A program made the translations under genes and the position numbers. Source: Myxococcus stipitatus (GTDB lineage Bacteria; Myxococcota; Myxococcia; Myxococcales; Myxococcaceae). From it: a stretch of 64,000 bases of DNA. Shown here piece after piece: positions 7,393 through 16,611 of the stretch; the stretch's first letter is position 1; each line of letters starts with the position of its first letter. Where the stretch lies: contig NZ_CP102770.1 in assembly GCF_038561935.1 (NCBI RefSeq), positions 8,866,001-8,930,000 of the forward strand, in the 5' to 3' direction. The notes under the pieces were generated by a model. It saw only the letters and a list, made by a program, of their open reading frames with translations. It had not been told where the DNA came from and made no database searches.

Positions 7393-10300
7393 CTAGAAGC
7401 TGAGCTTCGCGCCCAGACGGACGGAGCGCGGGGCCTGATAGGCCGTGGGCCGCTTGAAGTTGGGGTTGATGTCCGACGGGAGGATGGGCTGGTTCGTCGC
7501 CGTGGAGATGACCTTGCAGTCCGGGTTGTTGGCCGTGAGGCACGCGGTCAGGTCCTCGGGCTTTCCACCCTGCTCGATGGCATAGACACGCGTGAAGGTC
7601 AGCGTCTGGTCCACCGCCGTGTACTGCTGGAAGTTGAAGAGGTTGAAGACATCCAGCGACACGCTCAGCGTGTAGTCATTGGAGAGCTTCTGGCTCAGGC
7701 CCACGTGGGTGTCGATGTTGTGCACCCAGGGCAAGCGGCCGGCGCTGCCGCGCGGGAGGATGAACGTCTCGGAGCCGCTGCGGCGCGGGTGCGCGCCCAG
7801 GTAGTTGAGCGGCGTGCCGGAACGGCTGCGATAGCCACCACCGATGTTCACGCTGGTGGAGCGCGACACCATGAACTCACGCGCGCCGAACACCTTGAGG
7901 GAGTGCGCGCGGTCACCCGGCAGCGCGCCATCGCGGTTGGTGGTGAGCGACACCAGGTCGAAGTCGCGCGTGAGGTTGGGCGACAGCTGGCCCGTGTCCG
8001 CGCGGAACAGACCCGAGTAGTTCCCGCGCAGCTGCGACCAGGTGTAGCTGGCCTGGGCCAGCCATCCGTCCGAGAAGATCTTCTGGTAGTAGACGTTGAC
8101 CGCGTCGTACTCGCGCTTCGCCTCCGGGAAGTCCTTCGAGTACCCCTTGCCCGGGTTGCCCAGGAAGAAGGTGTTGCCGTCATCGCGGCTCATGTCCTCG
8201 ATGACGTCGTTGAGGACGCGGCGCGTGTACGTCAGGCCCACGCGGCCCAGCAGCACCTCGTACTCGCCACCCACCATGAACTCGTCCGCGGACTGGGCGC
8301 GGATGTCGGGGTCCACCGGCACGCGGTCTCCACCCTGCGCGTTCCAGGCCTGGTCCGGGCTCTCCCGGCTGCCGATGCGCACGCGGTTGGCGCTGCCCAC
8401 GCAGTCCGTCAGCCGTGATTCACGGTTGCTCGGGTTGCACGCCGGCGCGTTGTACGTGGCCGACAGGAGCTGCTGCTGCGGGAAGGACAGGTCCGCCATG
8501 TCGAGCGGCACGTTCTCGAAGAAGCGCGCATAGTTGACGAACAGCTTGGAGCGGCCCTGCTGGGTGAAGTCATAGACGACGCCCACGCGAGGCGACCACT
8601 GGTTGGGCAGGTGCAGGCCCACCTTGTCGTCCAGGCCCCACAGCGTCTGCGTGTCGTAGCGCAGACCCGCGTTGAGCGTCACCTTGTCCATGATGGACCA
8701 GCTGTCCTGGATGAAGCCGCCCACCGTCATCGACGTGGACGTGCCTTCCTTGCTGGCCAGGAACACCGGCTGGTCCGGCCCGGCCATGTAGCCGTACTCG
8801 TTGAGGGTGTACCAGCAGTCGCCACCGGTGCACTCCTGCCAGGGCGAGCCGCCCGTGCGCGCGCGGTTGTTGTAGAAGCTCATCCGCTCCGCGTCGAAGC
8901 CCACCTTGACGATGTGGTGACCCAGCGCCTGGAACAGCGAGGTGGCCATCACCTTGCCCTGCACGCGGTCCAGCTCCTGCACGCTGATGGTGCCAGGACC
9001 ACCGGTGGCGTAGGACGTGACGGGACAGTTGCGGGACTGCTCTGCGGGCGTCGCGCCACAGACGGACGGGTCCGGCAGGGCCTCGAACTCGGTGATGGAG
9101 TGCGGCCCCGGGTTGCGCGTGCGGCGCCAGGCGAGGTTGGGCTCGGCGGACAGGCCGCGACCGGTGAGGATGCCGGAGCCGTCCGAGGGCAGCGTGTCGT
9201 CCTCCTGGTGGTGCCAGCCCACCGTCGCGTCGATGAGGAGCTTCTTGCCGAAGAACGCGGAGGACTGCTTGGCGACGATATCCATCGCGGAGTTGGCGCG
9301 CTGGGTGGCGATGGCGCCGTAGTTGCCCTGCACGAAGCCGGTGCAGGACAGGCCCACGCAGACCTCCGGGTCACCGTCATCGCTGAAGGAATACTTCCCG
9401 TTGCCACCCGACCAGCGCGGCGTGCCGAAGACGGACACCGACAGGTTGTGGTCCGGGTTGAAGAGGTACGTCAGCTTGCCCAGGTACTGCACGCTGCGCT
9501 CGTCGGCGAAGCGCGTGACGCGGGTGCCGTCGATGGGCGTCACCAGGCCGAAGCCCGTCTCCGGGTCCCTGCGGCGCTGGCCCACGGAGTTGCAGCCGAT
9601 GGACGGGTCCACCTCCGTGCAGAACTCCAGCTTGCTCACCTGACGGTCCACGCGGATGCGGTTGAACGACGGCGCCACGCCGACGAAGAACCAGAGCTTG
9701 TCCTTGAGGATGGGGCCACCCAGCTCGACGCCGAAGTCACCCTGGTTCCACGGCTGCCCCTGCGCGGAGATGACGGTGCCCTCCTGACGGACCACCGTGC
9801 CGTTGCGCTGCAGCCCCCCCGGCGCCATGTTGGCGAAGACGGAGCCGTGGAACTCGTTGGAGCCCGACTTCGTGACGACGTTCAGCACGCCGCCCGTGGA
9901 GCGGCCGAACTCCGGCATGTAGCCACCGGTGATGACGTTGACCTCCTGCACGAACTCCACCGACAGCGGCGTGCCCAGCGTGCCGACGCTCGGGTCGTTC
10001 ACGGACAGGCCATCCACCACGTACTGGCTCTCCGGCGAGCTGCTGCCGCTCACGCTCACGCCATAGCGGTCCTCCGTTGCGCCCGGGGCCAGCTCCGCCA
10101 GCGACTCGAAGGAGCGCGACGCGGAGCCCTTCGTCCCAGGGCGGATGACCGCGATGTTGCGCAGGAAGTCCGCGTCCACGCTCATGCCCTGCGTGCTGGA
10201 CGCGACGTCCACCGTGGGCGGCGCGGCGCTGATGGATATCTCCTCGCCGAAGTTCGAGGGCAACAGCTGGATGTTGACCCGGATGGTGCGGTCCACCCGC

Positions 10301-10593
10301 AGCACGATGTCCGCGCGCACGAAGGGCTCATAGCCGTCGCGCTCCACGCGCAACGTGTACGTGCCGGGAGGCAGCTGCGCGAGCCGGTACAGGCCGCTCG
10401 TGTCCGAGACGACCACCTGCTCGCCCTGGAGCTTCGGTGAAGTCGCCGTGACGACCACGTCCGCCAACGGCCGCTTGTCATCCGCGCTGATGACGGTGCC
10501 GGTGATGACGGAGACGCCCTGCGCGAATGCCCCCGCGCCACAGAGCAAGACCGCGAGACACAACCCGCGTGCGAGACCTACACGTATGGACAA
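7393..10593 (-). CDS. Large TonB-dependent receptor with carboxypeptidase-like N-terminal domain
   Basis: About 1066 residues. The signal peptide (SIRVGLARGLCLAVLLC...FAQ) is followed by a carboxypeptidase-regulatory-like fold (about 20-100; GTVISADDKRPLADVVVTA, PPGTYTLRVERDGY), a plug domain with QYVVDGLSVND and EVNVITGGYMPEFGRSTGG, and a 22-strand-type barrel to the end (PRSVRLGAKLSF). This is the Oar-like TonB-receptor class common in myxobacteria, importing or exporting large ligands with TonB energy. The start is taken as TTG 10593 because GGGAGGGA at 10601-10608 is perfectly placed; the frame stays open to 10626. A lipoprotein gene follows. Confidence 0.93.
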   Translation of the reverse strand: MSIRVGLARGLCLAVLLCGAGAFAQGVSVITGTVISADDKRPLADVVVTATSPKLQGEQVVVSDTSGLYRLAQLPPGTYTLRVERDGYEPFVRADIVLRVDRTIRVNIQLLPSNFGEEISISAAPPTVDVASSTQGMSVDADFLRNIAVIRPGTKGSASRSFESLAELAPGATEDRYGVSVSGSSSPESQYVVDGLSVNDPSVGTLGTPLSVEFVQEVNVITGGYMPEFGRSTGGVLNVVTKSGSNEFHGSVFANMAPGGLQRNGTVVRQEGTVISAQGQPWNQGDFGVELGGPILKDKLWFFVGVAPSFNRIRVDRQVSKLEFCTEVDPSIGCNSVGQRRRDPETGFGLVTPIDGTRVTRFADERSVQYLGKLTYLFNPDHNLSVSVFGTPRWSGGNGKYSFSDDGDPEVCVGLSCTGFVQGNYGAIATQRANSAMDIVAKQSSAFFGKKLLIDATVGWHHQEDDTLPSDGSGILTGRGLSAEPNLAWRRTRNPGPHSITEFEALPDPSVCGATPAEQSRNCPVTSYATGGPGTISVQELDRVQGKVMATSLFQALGHHIVKVGFDAERMSFYNNRARTGGSPWQECTGGDCWYTLNEYGYMAGPDQPVFLASKEGTSTSMTVGGFIQDSWSIMDKVTLNAGLRYDTQTLWGLDDKVGLHLPNQWSPRVGVVYDFTQQGRSKLFVNYARFFENVPLDMADLSFPQQQLLSATYNAPACNPSNRESRLTDCVGSANRVRIGSRESPDQAWNAQGGDRVPVDPDIRAQSADEFMVGGEYEVLLGRVGLTYTRRVLNDVIEDMSRDDGNTFFLGNPGKGYSKDFPEAKREYDAVNVYYQKIFSDGWLAQASYTWSQLRGNYSGLFRADTGQLSPNLTRDFDLVSLTTNRDGALPGDRAHSLKVFGAREFMVSRSTSVNIGGGYRSRSGTPLNYLGAHPRRSGSETFILPRGSAGRLPWVHNIDTHVGLSQKLSNDYTLSVSLDVFNLFNFQQYTAVDQTLTFTRVYAIEQGGKPEDLTACLTANNPDCKVISTATNQPILPSDINPNFKRPTAYQAPRSVRLGAKLSF

Positions 10594-10600
10594 AGCTGAC

Positions 10601-10608
10601 TCCCTCCC
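10601..10608 (-). promoter_or_regulatory. Ribosome site that selects the TTG start of the TonB receptor
   Basis: GGGAGGGA on the minus strand lies 7 bases before TTG 10593. No comparable site precedes other in-frame start codons, and the TTG start gives a clean signal peptide, so this site decides the start. Confidence 0.7.
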
Positions 10609-10703
10609 GTGATTCCCTGGGAGCACTCTGTCTCAAGACAAGAGAAAGCAACAATCCCTTAATTGACAGAGCAGTTCTTCCAATGGAGCCCGCCCGCGCG
10701 GGG

Positions 10704-11306
10704 TCAGCGGGTACAGCCGGGAGCGCCCTGCGACAGGGCGCGGTCGAAGGCCAGCCACAGGAAGCCATCCAGCGGCGCTCTCGCCTTCTCCACGCGGGCG
10801 CGCAGCACGGCGCCCTCCCAGGCGCTCAGCAGGAACGTGGCGAGCATGTCCGGCGAGACATCCGCGGCCACCTCGCCCGCGGCCTGGGCCTCGCGCAGCA
10901 CGTCCTCGATGCGGCGAGCCCACTCGGCGAAGGAGGCCGCCACGCGCTCGCGGATGAGGGGGCTGTGGTCGGCCAGCTCCGCGGCGAAGTTCGCCAGGAG
11001 GCAGCCACACTCGAACTTCGTCTCGACGAGCATGTCCACCTGCGCGGCGAAGTACGTGCGCAGCCGGCGCAGCGGCGTCAGCGAGGTGTCGTGGAGCGGG
11101 GCGAGGCGCTCTTCACCGACGCGCATGTACTGGTCCACCACCGCCGCGCCCAGCGCTTCCTTGCTGTCGAAGTGGTTGTAGAAAGACCCCTTCGGCACTC
11201 CCGCCGCGTCGGTGATGTCCTGGACGCCGCAGCCGTTGAAGCCCTGCGTGCGCAGCGTCTCCAGACCGGCGGCGAGCAACCTGTCGCGAACGCTAGGTCT
11301 CGGCAT
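10704..11306 (-). CDS. TetR/AcrR family transcriptional regulator
   Basis: 200 residues. The N-terminal HTH (about 8-52) has the TetR signature GVQDITDAAGVPKGSFYNHF. The C-terminal ligand and dimer domain contains a Cys pair (FECGCLLANF) that could react with electrophiles, as in some reactive-species sensors of this family. It is divergent from the Gal80-like gene, with a GACCGGTC palindrome between them, and 110 bp upstream of the TonB receptor on the same strand. It probably represses itself and the divergent gene; control of the receptor is possible. Confidence 0.9.
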   Translation of the reverse strand: MPRPSVRDRLLAAGLETLRTQGFNGCGVQDITDAAGVPKGSFYNHFDSKEALGAAVVDQYMRVGEERLAPLHDTSLTPLRRLRTYFAAQVDMLVETKFECGCLLANFAAELADHSPLIRERVAASFAEWARRIEDVLREAQAAGEVAADVSPDMLATFLLSAWEGAVLRARVEKARAPLDGFLWLAFDRALSQGAPGCTR

Positions 11307-11400
11307 GACCCTCCCTTTCTAGGGCCCGCTCTCCATGCCGTCAAAGCACGCCCGATGTTTCTCCCAACCTCCTGGATTCCCATGGGTTTTCATTGAATAT

Positions 11401-11408
11401 GACCGGTC
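11401..11408. promoter_or_regulatory. Palindrome GACCGGTC, candidate TetR operator
   Basis: A perfect 8-bp palindrome, near-symmetric over 12 bases (ATGACCGGTCGT), lies in an AT-richer patch of the 202-bp divergent region 11307-11508. TetR-family repressors usually bind palindromes between themselves and a divergent target. Nothing else stands out in this region. Confidence 0.4.
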
Positions 11409-11508
11409 GTCTTGAATCAGGAAGAGGCGCTCGTTAGCTTGCCCGCCGGGGTGGCGTGCCAGCCCATCGAGGCGAGGACGCCCCCATCACTCGCGAGGGA
11501 GCGCAGCC

Positions 11509-12600
11509 ATGGGCCAGTCGAGCTTGCCGGAGCGGATTCGGGTCGGAGTCATTGGAGCGAACCCCACGGGGGGCTGGGCCGCCTTCACGCACCTGCCCGC
11601 GCTCCAGTCGCTGCCGGGGTATCGAATCACGGCGGTCAGCACCACGAAGCAGGAGACCGCGAACGAGGCGGCGCGCCGCTTCGACGTCCCGCACGCCTTC
11701 GCCAGCGCGGAGCCCCTGGTGGAGCATCCCGAGGTGGACCTCGTGGTGGTGTCGGTGCGCGCCCCCGAGCACGCGAAGCTGGTGCGCCTGGCGCTCGCCG
11801 CGGGGAAGCACGTGTTCTGCGAGTGGCCGCTGGGGGTCTCGCTCGAGGAGACGACGGAGCTGGCGGCCCTCGCGCGAAAGGCGAAGGTGCGCACGGTCAT
11901 CGGGCTCCAGCGGCGGCTCGCCCCCGGCGTGCTCTACCTGCGCGACCTGCTCCAGGAGGGCTACGTGGGGCGGGTGCGCTCGGTGTCGCTCCAGGTGTCC
12001 ACGCCGCTCCTGGGTGAGCGCAGGCCCAAGTCCTACGAGTACACGGCGGACGCGACGAAGGGGGCCAATGTGCTGGTGACGATGACGGCGCACTTCCTCG
12101 ACACGGTGCTCGCGGCGGTGGGCGGCTTGAGCAGCGTGTCCGCGCTGGTGGCTCGGCAGTTCGAGCGGGTGACGTTGGTCGAGACAGGAGAGGTCATCCC
12201 CGTCACCGCGCCGGACCAGGTGCTGCTGAACGGAACCCTGGCGAGTGGCGCCGTGCTGTCCGCGCACATCGAGGCGGGCAAGCGCAACGGCGGCGTCATC
12301 GGCTGCACCATCACCGGCACCGAGGGCGACCTCTCCCTGTCCCAGGACCTCACCGTGTCCGGCGCGAAGGGGGACAACACGCCGCTGGCTCCGCTGCCCA
12401 CTCCGGAGCGCTACCTCTGGAGCCCGAAGGGCACGCTGGGCGAGGACGCGTACCAGGTGGCGCAGCTGCACGCCGCCTTCGCGCGAGACGTGCGCGACGG
12501 CACCTCGCTGGCCCCTGGCTTCGAGGACGCGGTGAAGCTGCACCGGCTGATGGAGACCTTCGAGGAGGTCTCCACGTCCGGGGTGCGTCGGGCGCTGTAG
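11509..12600 (+). CDS. Gal80-like Gfo/Idh/MocA family protein
   Basis: 363 residues. A Rossmann NAD(P)-binding domain starts VGVIGANPTGG (12-22) and the C-terminal alpha/beta domain of the family follows. The usual E-K-P motif is E105-W-P here, so the conserved lysine of true sugar dehydrogenases is Trp106. Yeast Gal80 also has EW at this place, and the following LQRRLAPGVLYLRDLLQEGY segment fits that subgroup. It may be an oxidoreductase with altered chemistry or an NAD(P)-sensing regulator. It is divergent from TetR and probably controlled by it. Confidence 0.9.
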   Translation: MGQSSLPERIRVGVIGANPTGGWAAFTHLPALQSLPGYRITAVSTTKQETANEAARRFDVPHAFASAEPLVEHPEVDLVVVSVRAPEHAKLVRLALAAGKHVFCEWPLGVSLEETTELAALARKAKVRTVIGLQRRLAPGVLYLRDLLQEGYVGRVRSVSLQVSTPLLGERRPKSYEYTADATKGANVLVTMTAHFLDTVLAAVGGLSSVSALVARQFERVTLVETGEVIPVTAPDQVLLNGTLASGAVLSAHIEAGKRNGGVIGCTITGTEGDLSLSQDLTVSGAKGDNTPLAPLPTPERYLWSPKGTLGEDAYQVAQLHAAFARDVRDGTSLAPGFEDAVKLHRLMETFEEVSTSGVRRAL

Positions 12601-12645
12601 GCAGGCCGTCCGCTCCTCGGGGAGGCGCCGGGGAGGACACCACGC

Positions 12646-12674
12646 GGGGTGCGCTGGACTATGCTGCGCACCCC
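12646..12674 (+). other. Hairpin abutting the GTG start of the DUF547 gene
   Basis: A 9-bp perfect stem (GGGGTGCGC / GCGCACCCC) with an 11-base loop ends exactly one base before GTG 12675. It could end the Gal80-like transcript (stop 12600) or occlude ribosome access to the next gene. No T-run is present. Confidence 0.5.
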
Positions 12675-13568
12675 GTGGACGCCCCTCTGCCCTCACGTCG
12701 CCGGTTCCTGGTTCCCATCGTGCTGCTCGCGGCGCTGGGAGCGCTGGGCGTGCTGCACGTCCGCGGCATGTTGCCCGCGTCGGTGCCGTCGGCAGACAAG
12801 CCCTTCCACTACCACGACTACGCCCAGGTGCTGCGGCACGTGCGGGCGGATGGGGACGTGGACTTCTCGTCCATCGGGCGGGAGCGCGCGGACCTGGACC
12901 GGTTCATCGAGTCGCTCGCGTCCTTCTCCCCTCACCTGCGCGAGGACGTCTTCCCCACGTCGGAGGACGCGCTGGCGTTCTGGCTCAACACCTACAACGC
13001 GCTCGTGCTCCAGCAGGTCATCGACGGGTATCCCTATCTGGAGAGCGTGGAGCAGCCGTGGCTGGGGCGGTTCTTCTGGGGCCGCTCGTGGCGGGTGGGC
13101 GGCCGGAGGATGACGCTGTGGTCGCTGCGCCACCGCATCCTCATGGGTGAGTTCGCCGACCCGCGCGTCCACCTGGCGCTCTTCCAGGCCACGCGAGGCG
13201 GCCCGCGCATGGAGGGCTCCCACTTCCAGCCGGAGTTCCTGGACGCGCAGCTCAACGAGGCGTGCCGCCGCTTCGTGGGCGACAAGCGCAACGTGCGGCT
13301 GGACCGAGGCACCCTGCACCTGGCGAAGCTCTTCGACACCTACCGCGAGGACTTCCTGGCCGCGCTGCCGGAAGGACGCCGCGGCAACGTGCTCCAGTTC
13401 GTCTGGGCCTTCCTGCCGGACACCTGCGAGGAGCGGCCGGGCTGCGACACCCGCGCGGACCTGGACCTGGCCTGCGGCCCCAAGCTGGACCGCTGCAAGG
13501 TCGTCTTCGAGCCGGAAGACACCTCGCTCCCGGACGCCGCCGCCCGCGCCGCGCGCACCGAGCGCTGA
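12675..13568 (+). CDS. Membrane-anchored DUF547 protein
   Basis: 297 residues. An N-terminal hydrophobic segment (about 11-28, after an Arg-rich start) acts as a signal anchor. The DUF547 core follows: FWLNTYNALVLQQVIDGYP, then MTLWSLRHRILMGEFADPRVHLALF, then LDAQLNEACRRF. The family's activity is uncertain; some relatives have been proposed to be cysteine-protease-like, but here the catalytic Cys region reads LFQATRGG without Cys. A Cys-rich segment (CEERPGCDTRADLDLACGPKLDRC) near the C-terminus suggests disulfides. The GTG start lacks an obvious ribosome site and abuts a hairpin, so the start is less certain than the gene. Confidence 0.82.
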   Translation: MDAPLPSRRRFLVPIVLLAALGALGVLHVRGMLPASVPSADKPFHYHDYAQVLRHVRADGDVDFSSIGRERADLDRFIESLASFSPHLREDVFPTSEDALAFWLNTYNALVLQQVIDGYPYLESVEQPWLGRFFWGRSWRVGGRRMTLWSLRHRILMGEFADPRVHLALFQATRGGPRMEGSHFQPEFLDAQLNEACRRFVGDKRNVRLDRGTLHLAKLFDTYREDFLAALPEGRRGNVLQFVWAFLPDTCEERPGCDTRADLDLACGPKLDRCKVVFEPEDTSLPDAAARAARTER

Positions 13569-13575
13569 CGTCCCC

Positions 13576-16410
13576 TCACGCGGGGAGCCGCTCGCGCGGC
13601 CGTCCAGGAGGCGGCGTGCGCTCCTCTCGAGGACGCTCCACGGGGCCTCCGTCCTTGCGACCTCGCAGCCACTTCTCGAAGCCCACCATGGGCACCACCA
13701 CCGCGCCCACCAGCACGGACAGCCCGATGGACGCCAGCGACAGCGGCGCCGTGCCGAAGATGTCCCGCATGAAGGGCACGTACATGAAGGCGAGCTGCAG
13801 GAGCACCAGCGCCCCAATCCCCATGAACACGGAGGGGTTGCTGAACAGGCCCACCTTGCGCAGCGAGCCCGTCAGCGTGCGGCACATCACCATGTAGAAA
13901 ATCTGGAAGCTGATGACCGTGTTGACGGCCATCGTCTGCGCCTCCGCCAGCGCCCGCGTGTGGCCCACGTGCGGCACCTCGGAGTGGTACTCCCAGAAGA
14001 ACAGCCCCATCGCGCCCGCCGCCATCAACAGCGCCACCAGCCCCGTGCGCATCACCACGAAGCGGCTGAGCACCGGCGCGTCCGGACTGCGGGGCCTGCG
14101 CCGCATGACGTCCGACTCGCGCGCCTCGAACGCCAGCGGCAAGGCTAGCGTCACCGTCGCCACCAGGTTTATCCAGAGCAGCTGCGTGGGCCGCATCGCC
14201 ATCAGCGGCACCGGCCCGCCGCCGAAGTCCTGGATGGGGAAGAACGCCACCGCACACAGGAGAATCAGCGCCAGGCCCAGGTTCGTCGGCAGCACGAAGG
14301 CCAGCGACTTGATGAGGTTGTCGTAGACGCGGCGCCCCTCCTCCACCGCCGCCGCGATGGACGCGAAGTTGTCGTCCGTGAGGACGATGTCCGCCGCCTC
14401 CTTCGACACCGCCGTCCCGGTGATGCCCATCGCCACGCCGATGTTGGCCTGCTTCAGCGCCGGCGCGTCATTCACCCCATCCCCCGTCATCGCCACCACG
14501 TGCCGCCGCGATTGCAGGGCGCGCACCAGCCGCAGCTTGTGCTCCGGCGCCACGCGCGCGAAGACATGCGTCCGCTCGGCCACCTCCACCAGCTCCGCGT
14601 CGCTCAGCGCCTCCAGCTTCGCGCCCACGACGCCCGGCGTCCCCGGCTCCTGCAACCCCAGCCGCGCGCCGATGGCCTCCGCCGTCGCCAGGTGGTCGCC
14701 CGTAATCATCTTCACGACGATGCCCGCCTGGTGACAGGCCTTCACCGCCTCGATGGCCTCCTCGCGCGGAGGGTCCATCATCCCCTCCAACCCCAACAGC
14801 TCCAGCCCCGCCTCCACGTCCTCCGGGCTCAGCGAGCCCCGCCCCCCCGACAGCTCCCGCGAGGCCACCGCCAGCACGCGCATCCCCCGCCGCGCCAGCC
14901 GCTCCACCTCCGCGAGCACCTGCGCCTCCGTCACCCGCCCGTCGCGGTGACAGCGCTTCAACACCACCTCCGGCGCGCCCTTCAGGAACACCCGACGGCC
15001 GCCGCGCCCGTCGTCATGCAGCGTCGCCATGAACTGGTGCTCGGACTCGAACGGAATCGCATCCACCCGGCGGAAGCGCGCCCGCGACGCCTCCACGCCC
15101 AGGCCCACCTTCTCCGCCGCCACCACCAGCGCGCCCTCGGTGGGGTCTCCCGTCATCCGCCACTCACCGTCCCGCCCGTCCAACGCGGCGTCGTTGCACA
15201 GCACGCCGCCGAGCAGGAGGTCCCGCACGTCGTCGGGCATCAACAGCTCGCTGCGCGAGGGGCCCTCCCGGCGTAACTCACCTCGCGGCGAGTACCCCAC
15301 GCCCGTCATCGTGTAGCGCCCCACCGGCGTCCACAGCGCCTGCACCGTCATCTCGTTGCGCGTCAGCGTCCCCGTCTTGTCCGAGCAGATGACGGTGGTG
15401 CTGCCCAGCGTCTCCACCGCGGGCAGCTTGCGGATGACCGCGCGCCGGGCCGCCATGCGCTGCACGCCGATGGCCAGGGCGATGGTGACGATGGCGGGCA
15501 GGCCCTCCGGAATCGCGGCCACCGCCAGGGTGATGGCCAGCACCACCGCCTCGCTGAGGTCGTAGCCGCGCGACAGCCCCACGCCGAGCAGCAGCACGGA
15601 GACCACCAGGATGGCCCCGGTGATGACCTTGGCGATGGTCGCCAGCGCCTTCGTCAGCGGCGTCTCCAAATCCGTGGCCTGGCGGAGCATCTCCGAGATG
15701 CGCCCCAGCTCCGTCGCGCCACCCGTGGCCACCACCACCGCCGTCGCCACCCCGGACGTCACCAGCGTCCCGCCGAAGACGACGCTGCGCCGGTCCCCCA
15801 GCTCCGCGTCCACCTCCACCGCCGCGGGCTGCTTCGCGGCCGGCACGGACTCGCCCGTGAGCGCGGCCTCCTCCACCTGCAGGTTGCGCGAGGTGACCAG
15901 CCGCATGTCCGCGGGCACCTTGTCCCCCGAGGCCACCTCCACCACGTCCCCCGGCACCAGCTCCGCCGCGGGCACCGCGCGCTTGCTGCCTCCCCGGACG
16001 ACGGTGGCGTTCTCCGGCACCATCCGGCTCAGCGCCTCGATGGCCCGGCCCGCACGGAACTCCTGCACGAAGCCAATCAGCGTGTTGAGCACCACCACCG
16101 CCGCCACCACCAGCCCGTCCGTCACCTTCCCCAGCGCCACCGCCAGCACCGCGGAGACGATGAGCACCCAGATGAAGGGGCTGTTCACCTGACGCCAGAG
16201 CAGCTTCAGCGCCCCTTCGCCCTTCTGTCGCTGCAACACGTTGGGCCCATGACGGGACAGCCGCTCGCGCGCCTGCTCATCCGTCAGCCCTCCCGCCTCG
16301 CTGTCCAGCTGCTCGAACACCCGCTCGGGTGACAGCGCATGCCAGGGCACGACTCCGCGGGAAGATGCCAGGGCATCCTTCCCAGGCGCGGCGGGTGGCG
16401 GCTCGTGCAT
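13576..16410 (-). CDS. P-type cation-transporting ATPase (P2, Ca2+/Na+-pump-like)
   Basis: 944 residues from ATG 16410, which follows GGGGGAG at ideal spacing; the frame is open to 16464. An N-terminal cation-ATPase domain (LTDEQARERLSRHGPN) is followed by the actuator motif LTGES, the M4 ion-site motif AAIPEGLP, the phosphorylation motif DKTGT (Asp344), the nucleotide-binding KGAPE and the hinge TGDGVNDAPALK. Ten membrane helices are expected. These features place it in the type II group (SERCA/Na-K-like) and not among heavy-metal pumps: no N-terminal metal domain and no CPC. The ion is probably Ca2+ or a monovalent cation. It is convergent with the DUF547 gene. Confidence 0.95.
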   Translation of the reverse strand: MHEPPPAAPGKDALASSRGVVPWHALSPERVFEQLDSEAGGLTDEQARERLSRHGPNVLQRQKGEGALKLLWRQVNSPFIWVLIVSAVLAVALGKVTDGLVVAAVVVLNTLIGFVQEFRAGRAIEALSRMVPENATVVRGGSKRAVPAAELVPGDVVEVASGDKVPADMRLVTSRNLQVEEAALTGESVPAAKQPAAVEVDAELGDRRSVVFGGTLVTSGVATAVVVATGGATELGRISEMLRQATDLETPLTKALATIAKVITGAILVVSVLLLGVGLSRGYDLSEAVVLAITLAVAAIPEGLPAIVTIALAIGVQRMAARRAVIRKLPAVETLGSTTVICSDKTGTLTRNEMTVQALWTPVGRYTMTGVGYSPRGELRREGPSRSELLMPDDVRDLLLGGVLCNDAALDGRDGEWRMTGDPTEGALVVAAEKVGLGVEASRARFRRVDAIPFESEHQFMATLHDDGRGGRRVFLKGAPEVVLKRCHRDGRVTEAQVLAEVERLARRGMRVLAVASRELSGGRGSLSPEDVEAGLELLGLEGMMDPPREEAIEAVKACHQAGIVVKMITGDHLATAEAIGARLGLQEPGTPGVVGAKLEALSDAELVEVAERTHVFARVAPEHKLRLVRALQSRRHVVAMTGDGVNDAPALKQANIGVAMGITGTAVSKEAADIVLTDDNFASIAAAVEEGRRVYDNLIKSLAFVLPTNLGLALILLCAVAFFPIQDFGGGPVPLMAMRPTQLLWINLVATVTLALPLAFEARESDVMRRRPRSPDAPVLSRFVVMRTGLVALLMAAGAMGLFFWEYHSEVPHVGHTRALAEAQTMAVNTVISFQIFYMVMCRTLTGSLRKVGLFSNPSVFMGIGALVLLQLAFMYVPFMRDIFGTAPLSLASIGLSVLVGAVVVPMVGFEKWLRGRKDGGPVERPREERTPPPGRPRERLPA

Positions 16411-16540
16411 GGGACTCCCCCTGCCAGCGACGGCGGTGAGGGGAGGCGTCTCCTCCCCACGCAAAAGCTATGTCCGGCGCGTCCGCGCGCTTCACGCCCG
16501 CCCACGCGGAGGGCAGGCGCCCCGTGTGCTCCGCGACAGA

Positions 16541-16600
16541 GGGACAGTCATTTCAACTATTTCTGATAATCCAAGAAGAGATTGAATTAACCAGTCATCG
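16541..16600 (-). promoter_or_regulatory. AT-rich promoter-like segment upstream of the P-type ATPase
   Basis: This stretch is strikingly AT-rich compared with its surroundings and lies between the XRE gene end (16612) and the ATPase start (16410). It contains several near-consensus -35/-10 elements, but no single pair is convincing. It likely holds the ATPase promoter with a long leader. Confidence 0.35.
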
Positions 16601-16611
16601 CTCCCCGGCGG

